A stretch of DNA of 64,000 nt from Verrucomicrobiia bacterium (lineage in GTDB: Bacteria; Verrucomicrobiota; Verrucomicrobiia; Verrucomicrobiales; Akkermansiaceae): positions 1-64,000 of the forward strand of contig JAUIGV010000006.1 in NCBI GenBank assembly GCA_030432565.1, written 5' to 3'. The notes beneath the pieces are model-generated. The model made no database searches, was not told where the DNA came from, and saw only the letters and a list, made by a program, of their open reading frames with translations. Below are positions 51,449 to 59,991 of the stretch, one piece after another. Within the stretch, counting starts at the first letter, position 1; the number at the start of each line of letters is the position of its first letter. Both the position numbers and the translations under genes were made by a program.

Positions 51449-53421
51449 GAGTAGCCGAGAAGTTTTCCTGTTTGATAAACCACGAGGGCGGCGAGGTAGG
51501 CGAAAACCGTCATGGCGGCAAGTTGACCGATTGCCCACTTCCAGGATCCGGTTTCGCGTCGGACCACAACGGTGGTGGGCAGGCATTGCAGCGCATAGAC
51601 GAAGAAGACGATGATGGAGAGTCCGACAAGCGGAGTATAGAGCGCGGTGCCGTCGGCGCGGGTTGAGGCGGTTAGTTTATCCCGCATTTCTTCTCCGTCC
51701 TCTTCATCGGTTGCATATGAGATGGCGAGAGAGGAGCGGAAGACTTCGCGCGCGGCGAAGGAGGCCATCATGGCGGTGCCCATGCGGGCATCCCAGCCCA
51801 ATGGGGCCACCACCGGTTCCATGATTTCACCGATTTGGCCGTTAAAGGATTCGGATTGTTGGACGATGGGATCGTCGGAGTCGCTCTTAGGGTAGCTTTC
51901 AAGGAACCAAAGAATGATGCTGAGCCCAAGGATCACGGTGCCTGCTTTTTTGATAAAGGCGAAGGCGCGTTCACCGACTTGCCGCAGGACGTGAGTCCAT
52001 CGTGGTTTTTGGTAGGGAGGAAGCTCGAGCAGGAATTGCGGAGCTTCGGTTTTACCAAGGCTTGGTTTGAGAAATTTGGCGGCAACAAGCGCGGTGATTG
52101 TACCCAGCGCATAGATTCCGAAAAGAGCGAGGCCTTGCTGAAGGGCGCCCGCGAAAATCAGAGGAATAATCAAGGTGTAAACCGGGAGGCGGGCCGTGCA
52201 TGAGGTCCATGGAAGGATGAGGATGGTAGCAAGTCGTTCCTTGGCATTCGGAATGGTGCGGGTCGCCATAATTCCGGGAATGGCGCAGGCGTAGCCGGAG
52301 AGAAGGGGCAGGAATGATTTTCCGCTGAGGCCGACCTTGTTCATGACGCCATCCATTAAATAGGCGGCGCGCGCCATGTATCCTGAACTCTCCAGGAGGC
52401 TGATGAAGAAAAAAAGTAGAACGATTTGCGGGAGAAAGACGAGGACGCCACCGACACCGGCAATGATTCCATCGACGATGAGGCTTTGAAAATCCCCTTC
52501 ACCAATCAAACTTCCCACCCATCCCTGCAAGGCTTCCTGGCCTTGCTCGATCCAGCCCATGGGAACTTCCGCAAACTTGAAGATCGACCAAAAGACGGTG
52601 ATCATGAGAGCGGTAAAAATGATCCAACCTCTGACCGGGTGAAGTGCATGAGCGTCGATGCGGTCGGTGAGCGCGAGTGAGTCCTCGTTGGGGCGCTGGA
52701 GTCCGGCTTCCACCGCGCGGTGGATGAATTCGAAGCGGGTCTTTTGAATGAACTCCTTGCTTTCCGGGCCTTTGTCGGCGACAGCGGTCAGTCCGGAAGC
52801 GGCTGGATAGGTCTCGCCTTTGGTTTCGGCAAGTTTGATCGATTTTTCGATGGCGTCTTCCAGCTCGGCAGGGCCTTTCCAAAGTCTTCCGGGAGGAGAG
52901 GGGAACGGGTGACGCAGAGCGTGTTTCAGCTGGGTGATGCCGCGCTCGGTCATCGCGGAAATGGCAACGAACGGAACTCCGAAACTTTCGCTGAGTGCGG
53001 TGGGGTCAAGACGGAGGCCCTGTGCTTCGGCGCTGTCGATCTTGTTCAGGGCGGCGACGACGGGATAACCGAGATCGATGACCTGAAGGAGGAGGTAGAG
53101 GTGGCGCTCGAGATGGGTGGCATCGAGAACGCAGAGAACGAGGTCGGGAGTCTCTTCACCTTCCTGATCTCCAATTAAAACATCGCGGGTAATTTTTTCA
53201 TCCGGAGAATTTGGATCGAGCGAGTAGGCTCCCGGGAGATCAATCAGCTCGAACTTGTGTCCGTGCGGGGTGAAAAAAGTTCCGGATTTTCGGGACACGG
53301 TTGCCCCGGCGTAGTTGCCGACCTTTTGATTTTGCCCGGTTAGGGCGTTGAAAAGGGTGGTCTTTCCCGCGTTCGGATTTCCGACCAGAGCAATCCTTGC
53401 CTTGATGGATGGGTCACTCAT
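51445..53421 (-). CDS. feoB: Ferrous iron transporter FeoB
   Basis: 658 residues. The N-terminal GTP-binding domain is intact: VGNPNAGKTTLFNALTGQ (G1), VGNYAGATV (G2 region), LIDLPGAYSL (G3) and NKID (G4). The membrane domain has several helices from about residue 275 to the end, with PLLSGYACAIPGIMATRTIP as a conserved gate motif, and the AAREVFRSSLAISYATDEE tract. Transports Fe(II) into the cytoplasm across the inner membrane. Ends 12 bases before feoA's stop region; an inverted repeat upstream of feoA suggests metal control. Confidence 0.95.
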   Translation of the reverse strand: MSDPSIKARIALVGNPNAGKTTLFNALTGQNQKVGNYAGATVSRKSGTFFTPHGHKFELIDLPGAYSLDPNSPDEKITRDVLIGDQEGEETPDLVLCVLDATHLERHLYLLLQVIDLGYPVVAALNKIDSAEAQGLRLDPTALSESFGVPFVAISAMTERGITQLKHALRHPFPSPPGRLWKGPAELEDAIEKSIKLAETKGETYPAASGLTAVADKGPESKEFIQKTRFEFIHRAVEAGLQRPNEDSLALTDRIDAHALHPVRGWIIFTALMITVFWSIFKFAEVPMGWIEQGQEALQGWVGSLIGEGDFQSLIVDGIIAGVGGVLVFLPQIVLLFFFISLLESSGYMARAAYLMDGVMNKVGLSGKSFLPLLSGYACAIPGIMATRTIPNAKERLATILILPWTSCTARLPVYTLIIPLIFAGALQQGLALFGIYALGTITALVAAKFLKPSLGKTEAPQFLLELPPYQKPRWTHVLRQVGERAFAFIKKAGTVILGLSIILWFLESYPKSDSDDPIVQQSESFNGQIGEIMEPVVAPLGWDARMGTAMMASFAAREVFRSSLAISYATDEEDGEEMRDKLTASTRADGTALYTPLVGLSIIVFFVYALQCLPTTVVVRRETGSWKWAIGQLAAMTVFAYLAALVVYQTGKLLGYS

Positions 53422-53432
53422 CAGATGTAGCC

Positions 53433-53681
53433 CTAGGCGGGAACAACTTGGATTTGATCGGCCAGATCCCTACTGAGGGCAAGCCGGGTGCCGCAAACCG
53501 TGCAGAGCATGTTGCGACCGTTCGTTAGCTTTTTGACGCGCATTTGCTCGCAGAAACCAATATCGCGAAGCTGACTGCAGGCTGGACCTCGGACCTGACG
53601 GATTTGAAACTCACAACCGATTGCGGCCTGGCTGAGAGTCAGGGCGGAATCTAGTTCAAGATCTGTCGCGAAGTTGGCCAT
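53433..53681 (-). CDS. feoA: FeoA small SH3-like protein
   Basis: 82 residues. Typical FeoA layout: SQAAIGCEFQIRQVRG, LRDIGFCEQMRVKKLTNG, TVCGTRLALSRDLADQIQV. It has an unusual number of cysteines (residues about 23, 35, 44, 60 and 63). FeoA acts with FeoB in iron uptake; its precise role is debated. It starts the feoA-feoB-Cys-rich operon and is the promoter-proximal gene. Confidence 0.9.
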   Translation of the reverse strand: MANFATDLELDSALTLSQAAIGCEFQIRQVRGPACSQLRDIGFCEQMRVKKLTNGRNMLCTVCGTRLALSRDLADQIQVVPA

Positions 53682-53700
53682 GTGCTAAACAAAAGAAAGC

Positions 53701-53723
53701 TTATTGAGACTGTTTCGCAATAA
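53701..53723. promoter_or_regulatory. Inverted repeat upstream of feoA, candidate metal-responsive operator
   Basis: TTATTGAGA (53701-53709) and TCGCAATAA (53715-53723) form a 9-5-9 dyad with one mismatch. It lies 20-42 bases upstream of the feoA start, where a repressor would overlap the promoter. The composition is like Fur- or DtxR/MntR-type sites but does not match either consensus fully, so the regulator is not named. Confidence 0.5.
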
Positions 53724-53810
53724 CAAACGTGATTTTTCTGAAGCTTCTTTCACTGAAGTGGGTGGAGCGGCGCAATTCTCCGGGGCAATGAAGGCAGTCT
53801 GGATCCCAAG

Positions 53811-53824
53811 TCTACTTCTGTAGA
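53811..53824. promoter_or_regulatory. TCTAC-GTAGA palindrome upstream of the efflux genes
   Basis: TCTAC (53811-53815) and GTAGA (53820-53824) form a perfect 5-4-5 dyad, 72 bases before the small Cys-rich gene. Dyads with TAC/GTA arms are used by BlaI/CopY-type metal-responsive repressors, but no such regulator is encoded nearby, so this is a weak candidate. Confidence 0.3.
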
Positions 53825-53895
53825 ACTAAGAATGTCCTTTCTAATAATTTCTGAAATAACTCTCCGGCTCGGATCCGTAATTCACAAGGGAAACA

Positions 53896-54312
53896 ATGAG
53901 TTCATTTTACAGGAATCACCCGGCCTTGGCCCGCTTGCTTAGCGGAGTCACCTTTGCGGTGTTTCTAGGGTGGTTTGTTCTTCCGTCCTGCCATTGCCAA
54001 TGGGAGGTCCTTTTTGGCGGGGGACAGCAAGAGGTCGGGACTTCCGAGCTGGTTTTTAATTCAGCTGGCTCGACTTTGCCCGGGCAACCCTGCCACTGCG
54101 ATGATTGTCCCGGAAAGACTTTCCAGCACTCTGACGAGGCCCACCTCCGGGCTGATCTCCAAACTCCGTTCTTGCCAGGTTCCGCAATCCTGCCTGATCA
54201 CCTTACTGCTGTAGCAGCAGTCGTCCTAACCCGCGGGCCACCTCCGGGCTATTCACTCGTTCATCATTCGGAGCCGCGCACCTATCTGCGCCAGCTTTCG
54301 CTCCTTATTTGA
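53896..54312 (+). CDS. Small secreted or anchored Cys-rich protein upstream of metal efflux genes
   Basis: 138 residues. A hydrophobic segment at about 15-31 (LLSGVTFAVFLGWFVLPSCHC) may be a signal peptide or anchor. Cys and His cluster in PSCHCQW and QPCHCDDCPGKTFQHSDEAH, a plausible metal-binding pattern. The rest (LTAVAAVVLTRGPPPGYSLV) has no family match. Its position before an RND metal-efflux operon suggests a periplasmic metal-binding partner, by inference only. No regulator is present. It is C-rich in coding composition like the efflux genes. Confidence 0.6.
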   Translation: MSSFYRNHPALARLLSGVTFAVFLGWFVLPSCHCQWEVLFGGGQQEVGTSELVFNSAGSTLPGQPCHCDDCPGKTFQHSDEAHLRADLQTPFLPGSAILPDHLTAVAAVVLTRGPPPGYSLVHHSEPRTYLRQLSLLI

Positions 54313-54452
54313 TTCCCGCGCTCGCGCGTCGCCTCTGTTGACCTTGGGTCGATAGCAGCTGCGCGCTTTTTTGTGCCCTTGTTTCAAGCGCGCCCGGGTC
54401 GCGCCACGCTCCTTGCCGGGGCCTTTACCAACCTCGAACTCTTTTTTATGCT

Positions 54453-55748
54453 ATGAAATTTTCCAACTCTCTTTTCTGTGTCCTTCCTGCGATTGGGCTG
54501 GTCGCCACCAGTTGCAGCACTTCCGATGATGCTCCATCGACCACCGCCACCCCACATGGGCTCACCTCTGCGGAGACCCCTAAAAACCTTTCTCTCACCA
54601 ACGCTTGCGCTCTTGCGGTGAAACACCATCCCTCGCTCGCAACCTATCCCATGGATCGTCGAGCCGCCGATGCCCGCATCCTTCAGGCCACCCGTCTCCC
54701 CAACCCAACCCTCACTGTCGATGCCGAGGATTTATTAGGCGCCGGGAGTGTTAGTGGACTGGGTGCCGCCATGATCAACACGCTCTTCACCCAAGTCATA
54801 CAACGCGGTGGCAAGCGCCAGGCCAACACCGAGGCCGCCCAATCATCCGGAAAAGTCATGGATGCCCAATACGAGGTTCTTCGCCGTCAGGTCATCCGGG
54901 AAACCGGGGAACTCTATCTCGACGCTGTCGCTGCCCGTGAAAACGTGTCCTTTCTTGAAGCCACCTTGAAGCGCTCAAAAGAAACCTCCGCCCTCGTCGC
55001 CCAACTTGTCGAAGCCGGACGCGTCACCATTGGCTCGGTTCAGCAGGCAAAGCTGGAAGTGCAAAAAACCGAGCTCGCTCTCGCCAGTGCCCGCAAGGCA
55101 AGCGAGCGGGCCTCCCGCGCCCTGACCGCCCAGTGGGGTGACTCACGCCCAACCCTTGTGACCAACGGGGGACTCGCCGCCCCTCCCGGCACCCTGGGTT
55201 CAAAGTCCTCCCAAAAGGCGGGTCTCTCAAAACATCCCAAAATCCGATACTCGCAGGCCAAGGTCGAGCAGTCCGAGGCGCTCCTCAAAGTCGCCCGGGC
55301 CAACAGCCGCGGCAACGCCACTGTTGGAGGCGGATTTCGACAGGCCAACGCAACCGATGAACCCTCGGCCCTCTTATCGGTTTCGCTCCCCCTTCCAATC
55401 TTCAACAAACGCCAGGACGCCATCGTTCAGATGACGGCACTTTTCGAAAAAGCCCGGACCGAACTTGCGGGAGCCGAGCGGGCCCTCGAGACCGAATTTT
55501 CCTTTGCTTGGTCCGACCTGGTCTCCACCCATCAAACCGCTCGCAAAATCGAAAGCGATCTCCTGCCCACTTCCAGTGAACTTTTCAAAAGCGCCGAGGA
55601 ATCCTTCCGCGCTGGCAAGATCACTTCGCTCGAATACCTCGCCGCCCAGCAGCAATTCCAGAATATCCGCAGCCAATGGCTCACCGCTCGCCGCGAATAC
55701 CAAATCAGTGCCGCCCGCGTGCAGGCCCTCACCAACCGCTCACTCTAA
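54453..55748 (+). CDS. Outer-membrane efflux lipoprotein, CzcC/CusC-type (TolC family)
   Basis: 431 residues. The N-terminus ends in a lipobox (GLVATSCSTSDD), so it is a lipoprotein. Residues about 40-431 have the TolC-type outer-membrane factor repeat with ALKRSKETSALVAQLVEAGRVT and EYLAAQQQFQNIRSQWLTARREYQ (each a landmark). It would form the exit duct of the efflux pump through the outer membrane. The membrane fusion protein gene starts 14 bases after its stop. Coding bases are unusually C-rich. Symbol not assigned because metal specificity is unknown. Confidence 0.88.
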   Translation: MKFSNSLFCVLPAIGLVATSCSTSDDAPSTTATPHGLTSAETPKNLSLTNACALAVKHHPSLATYPMDRRAADARILQATRLPNPTLTVDAEDLLGAGSVSGLGAAMINTLFTQVIQRGGKRQANTEAAQSSGKVMDAQYEVLRRQVIRETGELYLDAVAARENVSFLEATLKRSKETSALVAQLVEAGRVTIGSVQQAKLEVQKTELALASARKASERASRALTAQWGDSRPTLVTNGGLAAPPGTLGSKSSQKAGLSKHPKIRYSQAKVEQSEALLKVARANSRGNATVGGGFRQANATDEPSALLSVSLPLPIFNKRQDAIVQMTALFEKARTELAGAERALETEFSFAWSDLVSTHQTARKIESDLLPTSSELFKSAEESFRAGKITSLEYLAAQQQFQNIRSQWLTARREYQISAARVQALTNRSL

Positions 55749-55762
55749 CCACTTTCCAAACC

Positions 55763-56878
55763 ATGAAATCTCTCAACCTGATTCTTGCCACCCTGACCAT
55801 CCCCGCTGCTCTATTCGGCGAAACCCTTCCTTCCGTGACTCTTGAAAAAGAAACCATCGAAGGCCTCGATATTTCCTCCGCGACGGTCACCCAACATCTG
55901 GTCGCCGACCCCGTCATCGCCACCGCACAAATCATCATCGACCCTACCTGCACTCGCTCCATCACGAGCTTTTTCTCCGGACAGATTGATCGTGATCTCG
56001 TTCAACCCGGCGACGAAGTGAAAGCCGGCCAGGAGCTAGCCCGACTCAAAAGCCGCGAGGTCGCCGAGGTTATCTCATCCTTCCTTCAGGCTGACAGCAA
56101 GTTCGAATCGGCCTCCATTCTCTACGAGCGCGAACGCGGTCTCCGGCCTCAAAAGCTCACCACCGAGGACGACTTCCTCGCTGCCAAGGCCAATTACCAG
56201 CAGGCCCTCGCCACCCGCACCGCCACCCTGCAGGCTGCCCTTCTGGCCCGCTCCAAGGAAAATCTGCTCTCTTTACGCGAAGGCGATGGCATCAACGATC
56301 TCACCGAACTCCCCATCACCTCACCGATTGGCGGCACCATTATGAGCAAGACCGTCTACGCCGGTGACGCCGTCGAAACCAATGCCGAGCTTTTCGAAAT
56401 CGCTGATCTCAATCAGCTCCTCATCGAGATCCAAATTCCCCTCAAAGCGGCTTCCTTCGTGAAAGTCGGAGACTCCCTCAACTTCCACACCGTCGTTGGT
56501 GACCATCGTAAGGGCACTGCCCGCGTCTCGCGCATGAGCCCGCTCGTGAATCAAAGCGCACTCTCCGTCCGTGTCTTTGCAACCTTGGAGAATGCCAAAC
56601 GCGATTGGCTCGTCGGCACCCCCGTCAACGTCGATATTGTCGATTCCGCTGCTCAAAAAGTGAACGCCGTGCCCAGCACCTCACTCGTCAAAATTGAGGG
56701 CATACCACACCTTTTCATCGAAGAAGCAAGCGGACAATTCCGACCCGTCGCCATCACCACCGGCCAACAATCACAAGCCTACACCGAAGTCACCAGCAGT
56801 CTCGCCGCAGACACCCGCGTCGTGACCAAGGGCGCCAGCCTCCTCCTCGCCGCCTGGGAAGAACGTTCCGCCGAATAA
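55763..56878 (+). CDS. RND efflux membrane fusion protein, CzcB/CusB-type
   Basis: 371 residues from ATG 55763. A signal peptide (MKSLNLILATLTIPAALFGE) is followed by an HlyD-like layout: barrel-sandwich hybrid and lipoyl halves (GQIDRDLVQPGDEVKAGQELARL, SPIGGTIMSKTVYAGDAVE), a helical hairpin (ESASILYERERGLRPQKLTT) and a beta-barrel domain (VGDSLNFHTVVGDHRKGTAR). It links the inner-membrane pump with the outer-membrane factor. There is no His-rich N-terminal metal-binding tract as in CzcB. It sits in a cpx-type operon with the flanking genes (gap 14 and 22 bases). Confidence 0.88.
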   Translation: MKSLNLILATLTIPAALFGETLPSVTLEKETIEGLDISSATVTQHLVADPVIATAQIIIDPTCTRSITSFFSGQIDRDLVQPGDEVKAGQELARLKSREVAEVISSFLQADSKFESASILYERERGLRPQKLTTEDDFLAAKANYQQALATRTATLQAALLARSKENLLSLREGDGINDLTELPITSPIGGTIMSKTVYAGDAVETNAELFEIADLNQLLIEIQIPLKAASFVKVGDSLNFHTVVGDHRKGTARVSRMSPLVNQSALSVRVFATLENAKRDWLVGTPVNVDIVDSAAQKVNAVPSTSLVKIEGIPHLFIEEASGQFRPVAITTGQQSQAYTEVTSSLAADTRVVTKGASLLLAAWEERSAE

Positions 56879-56900
56879 CTTCTCACTCCCTTCTTTCACC

Positions 56901-59900
56901 ATGTTTCCAAAACTCGTCCAAGCGGCCCTCGCCAGCCGTCTCCTCGTCTTCGTCCTCACCGGTGTCCTCTGCATCCTCGGCTGGCGATCCTTTCAACACC
57001 TGCCCATTGATGCCTTCCCCGACATCACCACGACCCAGGTCCAGGTCATTATTAAAGCACCTGGAATGACCCCGGAGGAAGTCGAACAACGCGTCACCCA
57101 AATGCTCGAAATCGAAATTCGTGGGATTCCCAACCAGACTGTCCTGCGCTCCATGACGAAGTACGGCCTTTGTGTTATTACCACCGATTTCACCGAAGGC
57201 ACCGATATCGACTGGGCCCGCCAACAGGTCAACCAACGCATCGCTCAAGTCCTCGCCGACCTTCCCGATGGTGTGGAAGGCGGCCTCGGTCCCGTGACAA
57301 CCCCGCTCAGCGACGTCTACATGTTCCTCGTCGAAGGCGAGGGCCACAGTAATGAAGAACTCCGCACCATCCTTGATTGGCAGATTCGCCCGCGCCTTCT
57401 CTCCCTCCCGGGCGTCGCCGACGTCAATGCTCTCGGCGGAGACGTGCGCGCCATTCTGATCGAACCCCGTCCCGATGCCCTCCGCACCTACGGTCTCACC
57501 CATCAGGATCTCATCGAAGTGATCGAACGCAACAACGCCAACGCCGGCGGCGGCAATATCATCACCGATGACCAGGTTCTCCTTCTCACTACCAATGCCC
57601 GCCTACGCGGAGAACACGACATCTCGCAACTCACCGTGACCGTCCGCGACGGCAACCCCATCCGCATCCTCGACGTCGCCGGGGTCACCATCGACCGCCT
57701 TCCCCGATACGGTGGCGTCACTGCCAATGGCACGGGCGAAGCAATCCAGGGCATCGTCCTGACCCGCCGGGGTGCCAATAGCCGCGAAACCATCAACGCG
57801 GCCAAGGAGCGATTGGAGGATATTAAGAAAACCCTCCCCAAAGGGGTTCACATCCGGCCTTTCTACGACCGCTCTTTCCTCATCGAAACCGCGGCCTCGA
57901 CCGTGAAGAGCGCCCTTCTTCAGGCCATTCTTCTGGTTCTCATCGTCCTTGCCCTTTTTCTCTTTGATCTGCGCAGCGCTCTCACTGCCGGCCTCATCCT
58001 CCCGCTCACCGTCCTCGGGGCCTTCCTCATGATGGATCAGATCGGTCTCTCGGCCAACCTGATGTCGCTCGGAGGAATCGCGGTCGCGGTGGGCATTCTC
58101 GTCGATTCTTCGGTGGTGATGGTCGAGAACATCCAGACCCAGCTGCGGGTCCAGGCCGGTCATGACAAGATTGCGGTCCTCCGCCACGCCGCCTCCGAAA
58201 TGGCCAAACCCATCGTCTCCGGTGTCGTGATCATTATCGTCTCCCTAGCGCCCGTCCTCAGCCTCACCGGCATCGAGGGCAAGCTCTTCGGCCCCCTCGC
58301 CATGACCATCGCGATCTCCTTGCTGGTGTCCCTGGTCCTCAGTCTGACCACCATTCCGGTTCTTGCGTCCTTCCTGATGAAGGCCAGGGAAGGGAGGGGG
58401 AGCCCCGTCGCGGCCGGCCTCCTTTTCCTCTACCGCCCCGTCCTGAGGTTCTGCCTCAAGCGCCGGGGACTCGTCACCATCGTCGCCCTCGTCCTCCTCG
58501 CGGTGAGCCTCTGGTTGGGAAGCCGCATTGGACGCGAATTCCTCCCTCAACTCAATGAGGGCACCATCGTTCTCCAGTACGAAAAAATCCCCTCCATCTC
58601 GCTTGAGAAGTCGATGGAGATCGACGACCACATCGCCCGGGAACTCATGGCCCTGCCCGAGATCACCGGTGTCTTCAATCGCACCGGCTCTGATGAACTC
58701 CGGCTCGACCCGATGTCGCTCAATGAGACTGATGCCTTCCTTGAAACGAAACCCCGTTCCGAGTGGCCCGATCCCGACCCCGCGGTTCTCGAAGAAAAAA
58801 TCCGTGAGATTCTCGCCCACTATCCCGGCGTGGTCAGCGGCTTCACCCAGCCCATCGATATGCGCGTCTCGGAGATGCTCTCCGGCGTCACCTCGGCCGT
58901 CGCTATCAAACTCACCGGTCCCGAACTCAGCGGACTTGAGGAGTTTTCCTCCCGCATCGAGAAGGTTGTCGGCAGCGTCCCCGGTGCCATCGATGTTGCC
59001 CGAACGCCCCTGACCGGACAGCTTTACTACCAGATTGATCTCAATCACGAAATGCTCTCACGCCTTGGCATCGAACCCAATGCCGTCAACAAGCTCGTGA
59101 GCGAAGCGATTGGGGGCACCACCACCACCGAGATCATCGAAGGCATCCGCCGCATCCCGGTCGTTGTGCGATACCCGGTCGAAAACCGCGACGGCCCCGC
59201 CTCGATCTCGCAACTGACCATCCCCACGCCCTCCGGCCAGGCCGTGCCGCTGAGCACCATCGCGACCATCCGGGAAATCGATGGTCCGGGCTCCATCAAC
59301 CGCGAGGACGCCGAACGAAACATCGTCATCGAGACCAACGTCACCGGCCGCGATGTCGTGGGATTCGTCCGCGAGCTCGAAGGAGCGATCTCCGAAAAAG
59401 TCCCGCTCCCCCAGGGCTACCGCGTGGAATTTGGAGGACAATTTGAGAACGAAGCCCGTGCCGGTAAAAGCCTCATGGTCATTGTGCCGGCAGTCCTCCT
59501 CGCCATCTTCCTCATTCTCTACAGCACCTTCCAGAACGGCCGCCAGGCTCTTCTTATCCTGCTTAACATTCCCTTCGCCCTCATCGGTGGAATCTTCGCG
59601 CTCTTCATCTCCGGCTTCTACCTCTCGGTGCCCGCCTCCATCGGCTTCATCGCCCTCCTCGGCACCGCCGTGATGAATGGCGTGGTCCTCGTTTCCTACC
59701 TCAATCAACTGCGGGAGGAATCCGATCTTAACATCGAAGAAGCGACCCACACCGGAGCCGAGCGCCGCTTCCGCCCCGTCATGATGACGGCCATCCTCAC
59801 CGTGATTGGACTGGTCCCCATCCTCTTCGCCAGCGGTCCCGGGTCGGAAATCCAAAAACCTTTGGCCGCCGTGGTGGTGGGAGGCACCGTGACCTCCACA

Positions 59901-59981
59901 GCCCTCACTTTGCTGCTTCTCCCGGCTCTCTACGCCAGCCTGGAAACCCGTGTGAAAAGACGTTTCGAAAGGCAACTCTGA
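56901..59981 (+). CDS. Heavy-metal RND efflux pump, CusA/CzcA-type
   Basis: 1026 residues, 12 hydrophobic segments, the usual HME-RND size. Landmarks: QHLPIDAFPDITTTQVQVII near the N-terminus, MSLGGIAVAVGILVDSSVVMVEN in TM4 and PLAAVVVGGTVTSTALTLLLLPALY at the end. The TM4 motif resembles CusA-type (Cu/Ag) pumps slightly more than CzcA, but the substrate needs testing. It uses the proton gradient to expel metal ions from the periplasm. It closes the operon 53896-59981. Coding strand is strongly C-rich, e.g. 27 C against 14 G in 57361-57420. Confidence 0.92.
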   Translation: MFPKLVQAALASRLLVFVLTGVLCILGWRSFQHLPIDAFPDITTTQVQVIIKAPGMTPEEVEQRVTQMLEIEIRGIPNQTVLRSMTKYGLCVITTDFTEGTDIDWARQQVNQRIAQVLADLPDGVEGGLGPVTTPLSDVYMFLVEGEGHSNEELRTILDWQIRPRLLSLPGVADVNALGGDVRAILIEPRPDALRTYGLTHQDLIEVIERNNANAGGGNIITDDQVLLLTTNARLRGEHDISQLTVTVRDGNPIRILDVAGVTIDRLPRYGGVTANGTGEAIQGIVLTRRGANSRETINAAKERLEDIKKTLPKGVHIRPFYDRSFLIETAASTVKSALLQAILLVLIVLALFLFDLRSALTAGLILPLTVLGAFLMMDQIGLSANLMSLGGIAVAVGILVDSSVVMVENIQTQLRVQAGHDKIAVLRHAASEMAKPIVSGVVIIIVSLAPVLSLTGIEGKLFGPLAMTIAISLLVSLVLSLTTIPVLASFLMKAREGRGSPVAAGLLFLYRPVLRFCLKRRGLVTIVALVLLAVSLWLGSRIGREFLPQLNEGTIVLQYEKIPSISLEKSMEIDDHIARELMALPEITGVFNRTGSDELRLDPMSLNETDAFLETKPRSEWPDPDPAVLEEKIREILAHYPGVVSGFTQPIDMRVSEMLSGVTSAVAIKLTGPELSGLEEFSSRIEKVVGSVPGAIDVARTPLTGQLYYQIDLNHEMLSRLGIEPNAVNKLVSEAIGGTTTTEIIEGIRRIPVVVRYPVENRDGPASISQLTIPTPSGQAVPLSTIATIREIDGPGSINREDAERNIVIETNVTGRDVVGFVRELEGAISEKVPLPQGYRVEFGGQFENEARAGKSLMVIVPAVLLAIFLILYSTFQNGRQALLILLNIPFALIGGIFALFISGFYLSVPASIGFIALLGTAVMNGVVLVSYLNQLREESDLNIEEATHTGAERRFRPVMMTAILTVIGLVPILFASGPGSEIQKPLAAVVVGGTVTSTALTLLLLPALYASLETRVKRRFERQL

Positions 59982-59991
59982 ATCCGATCGG

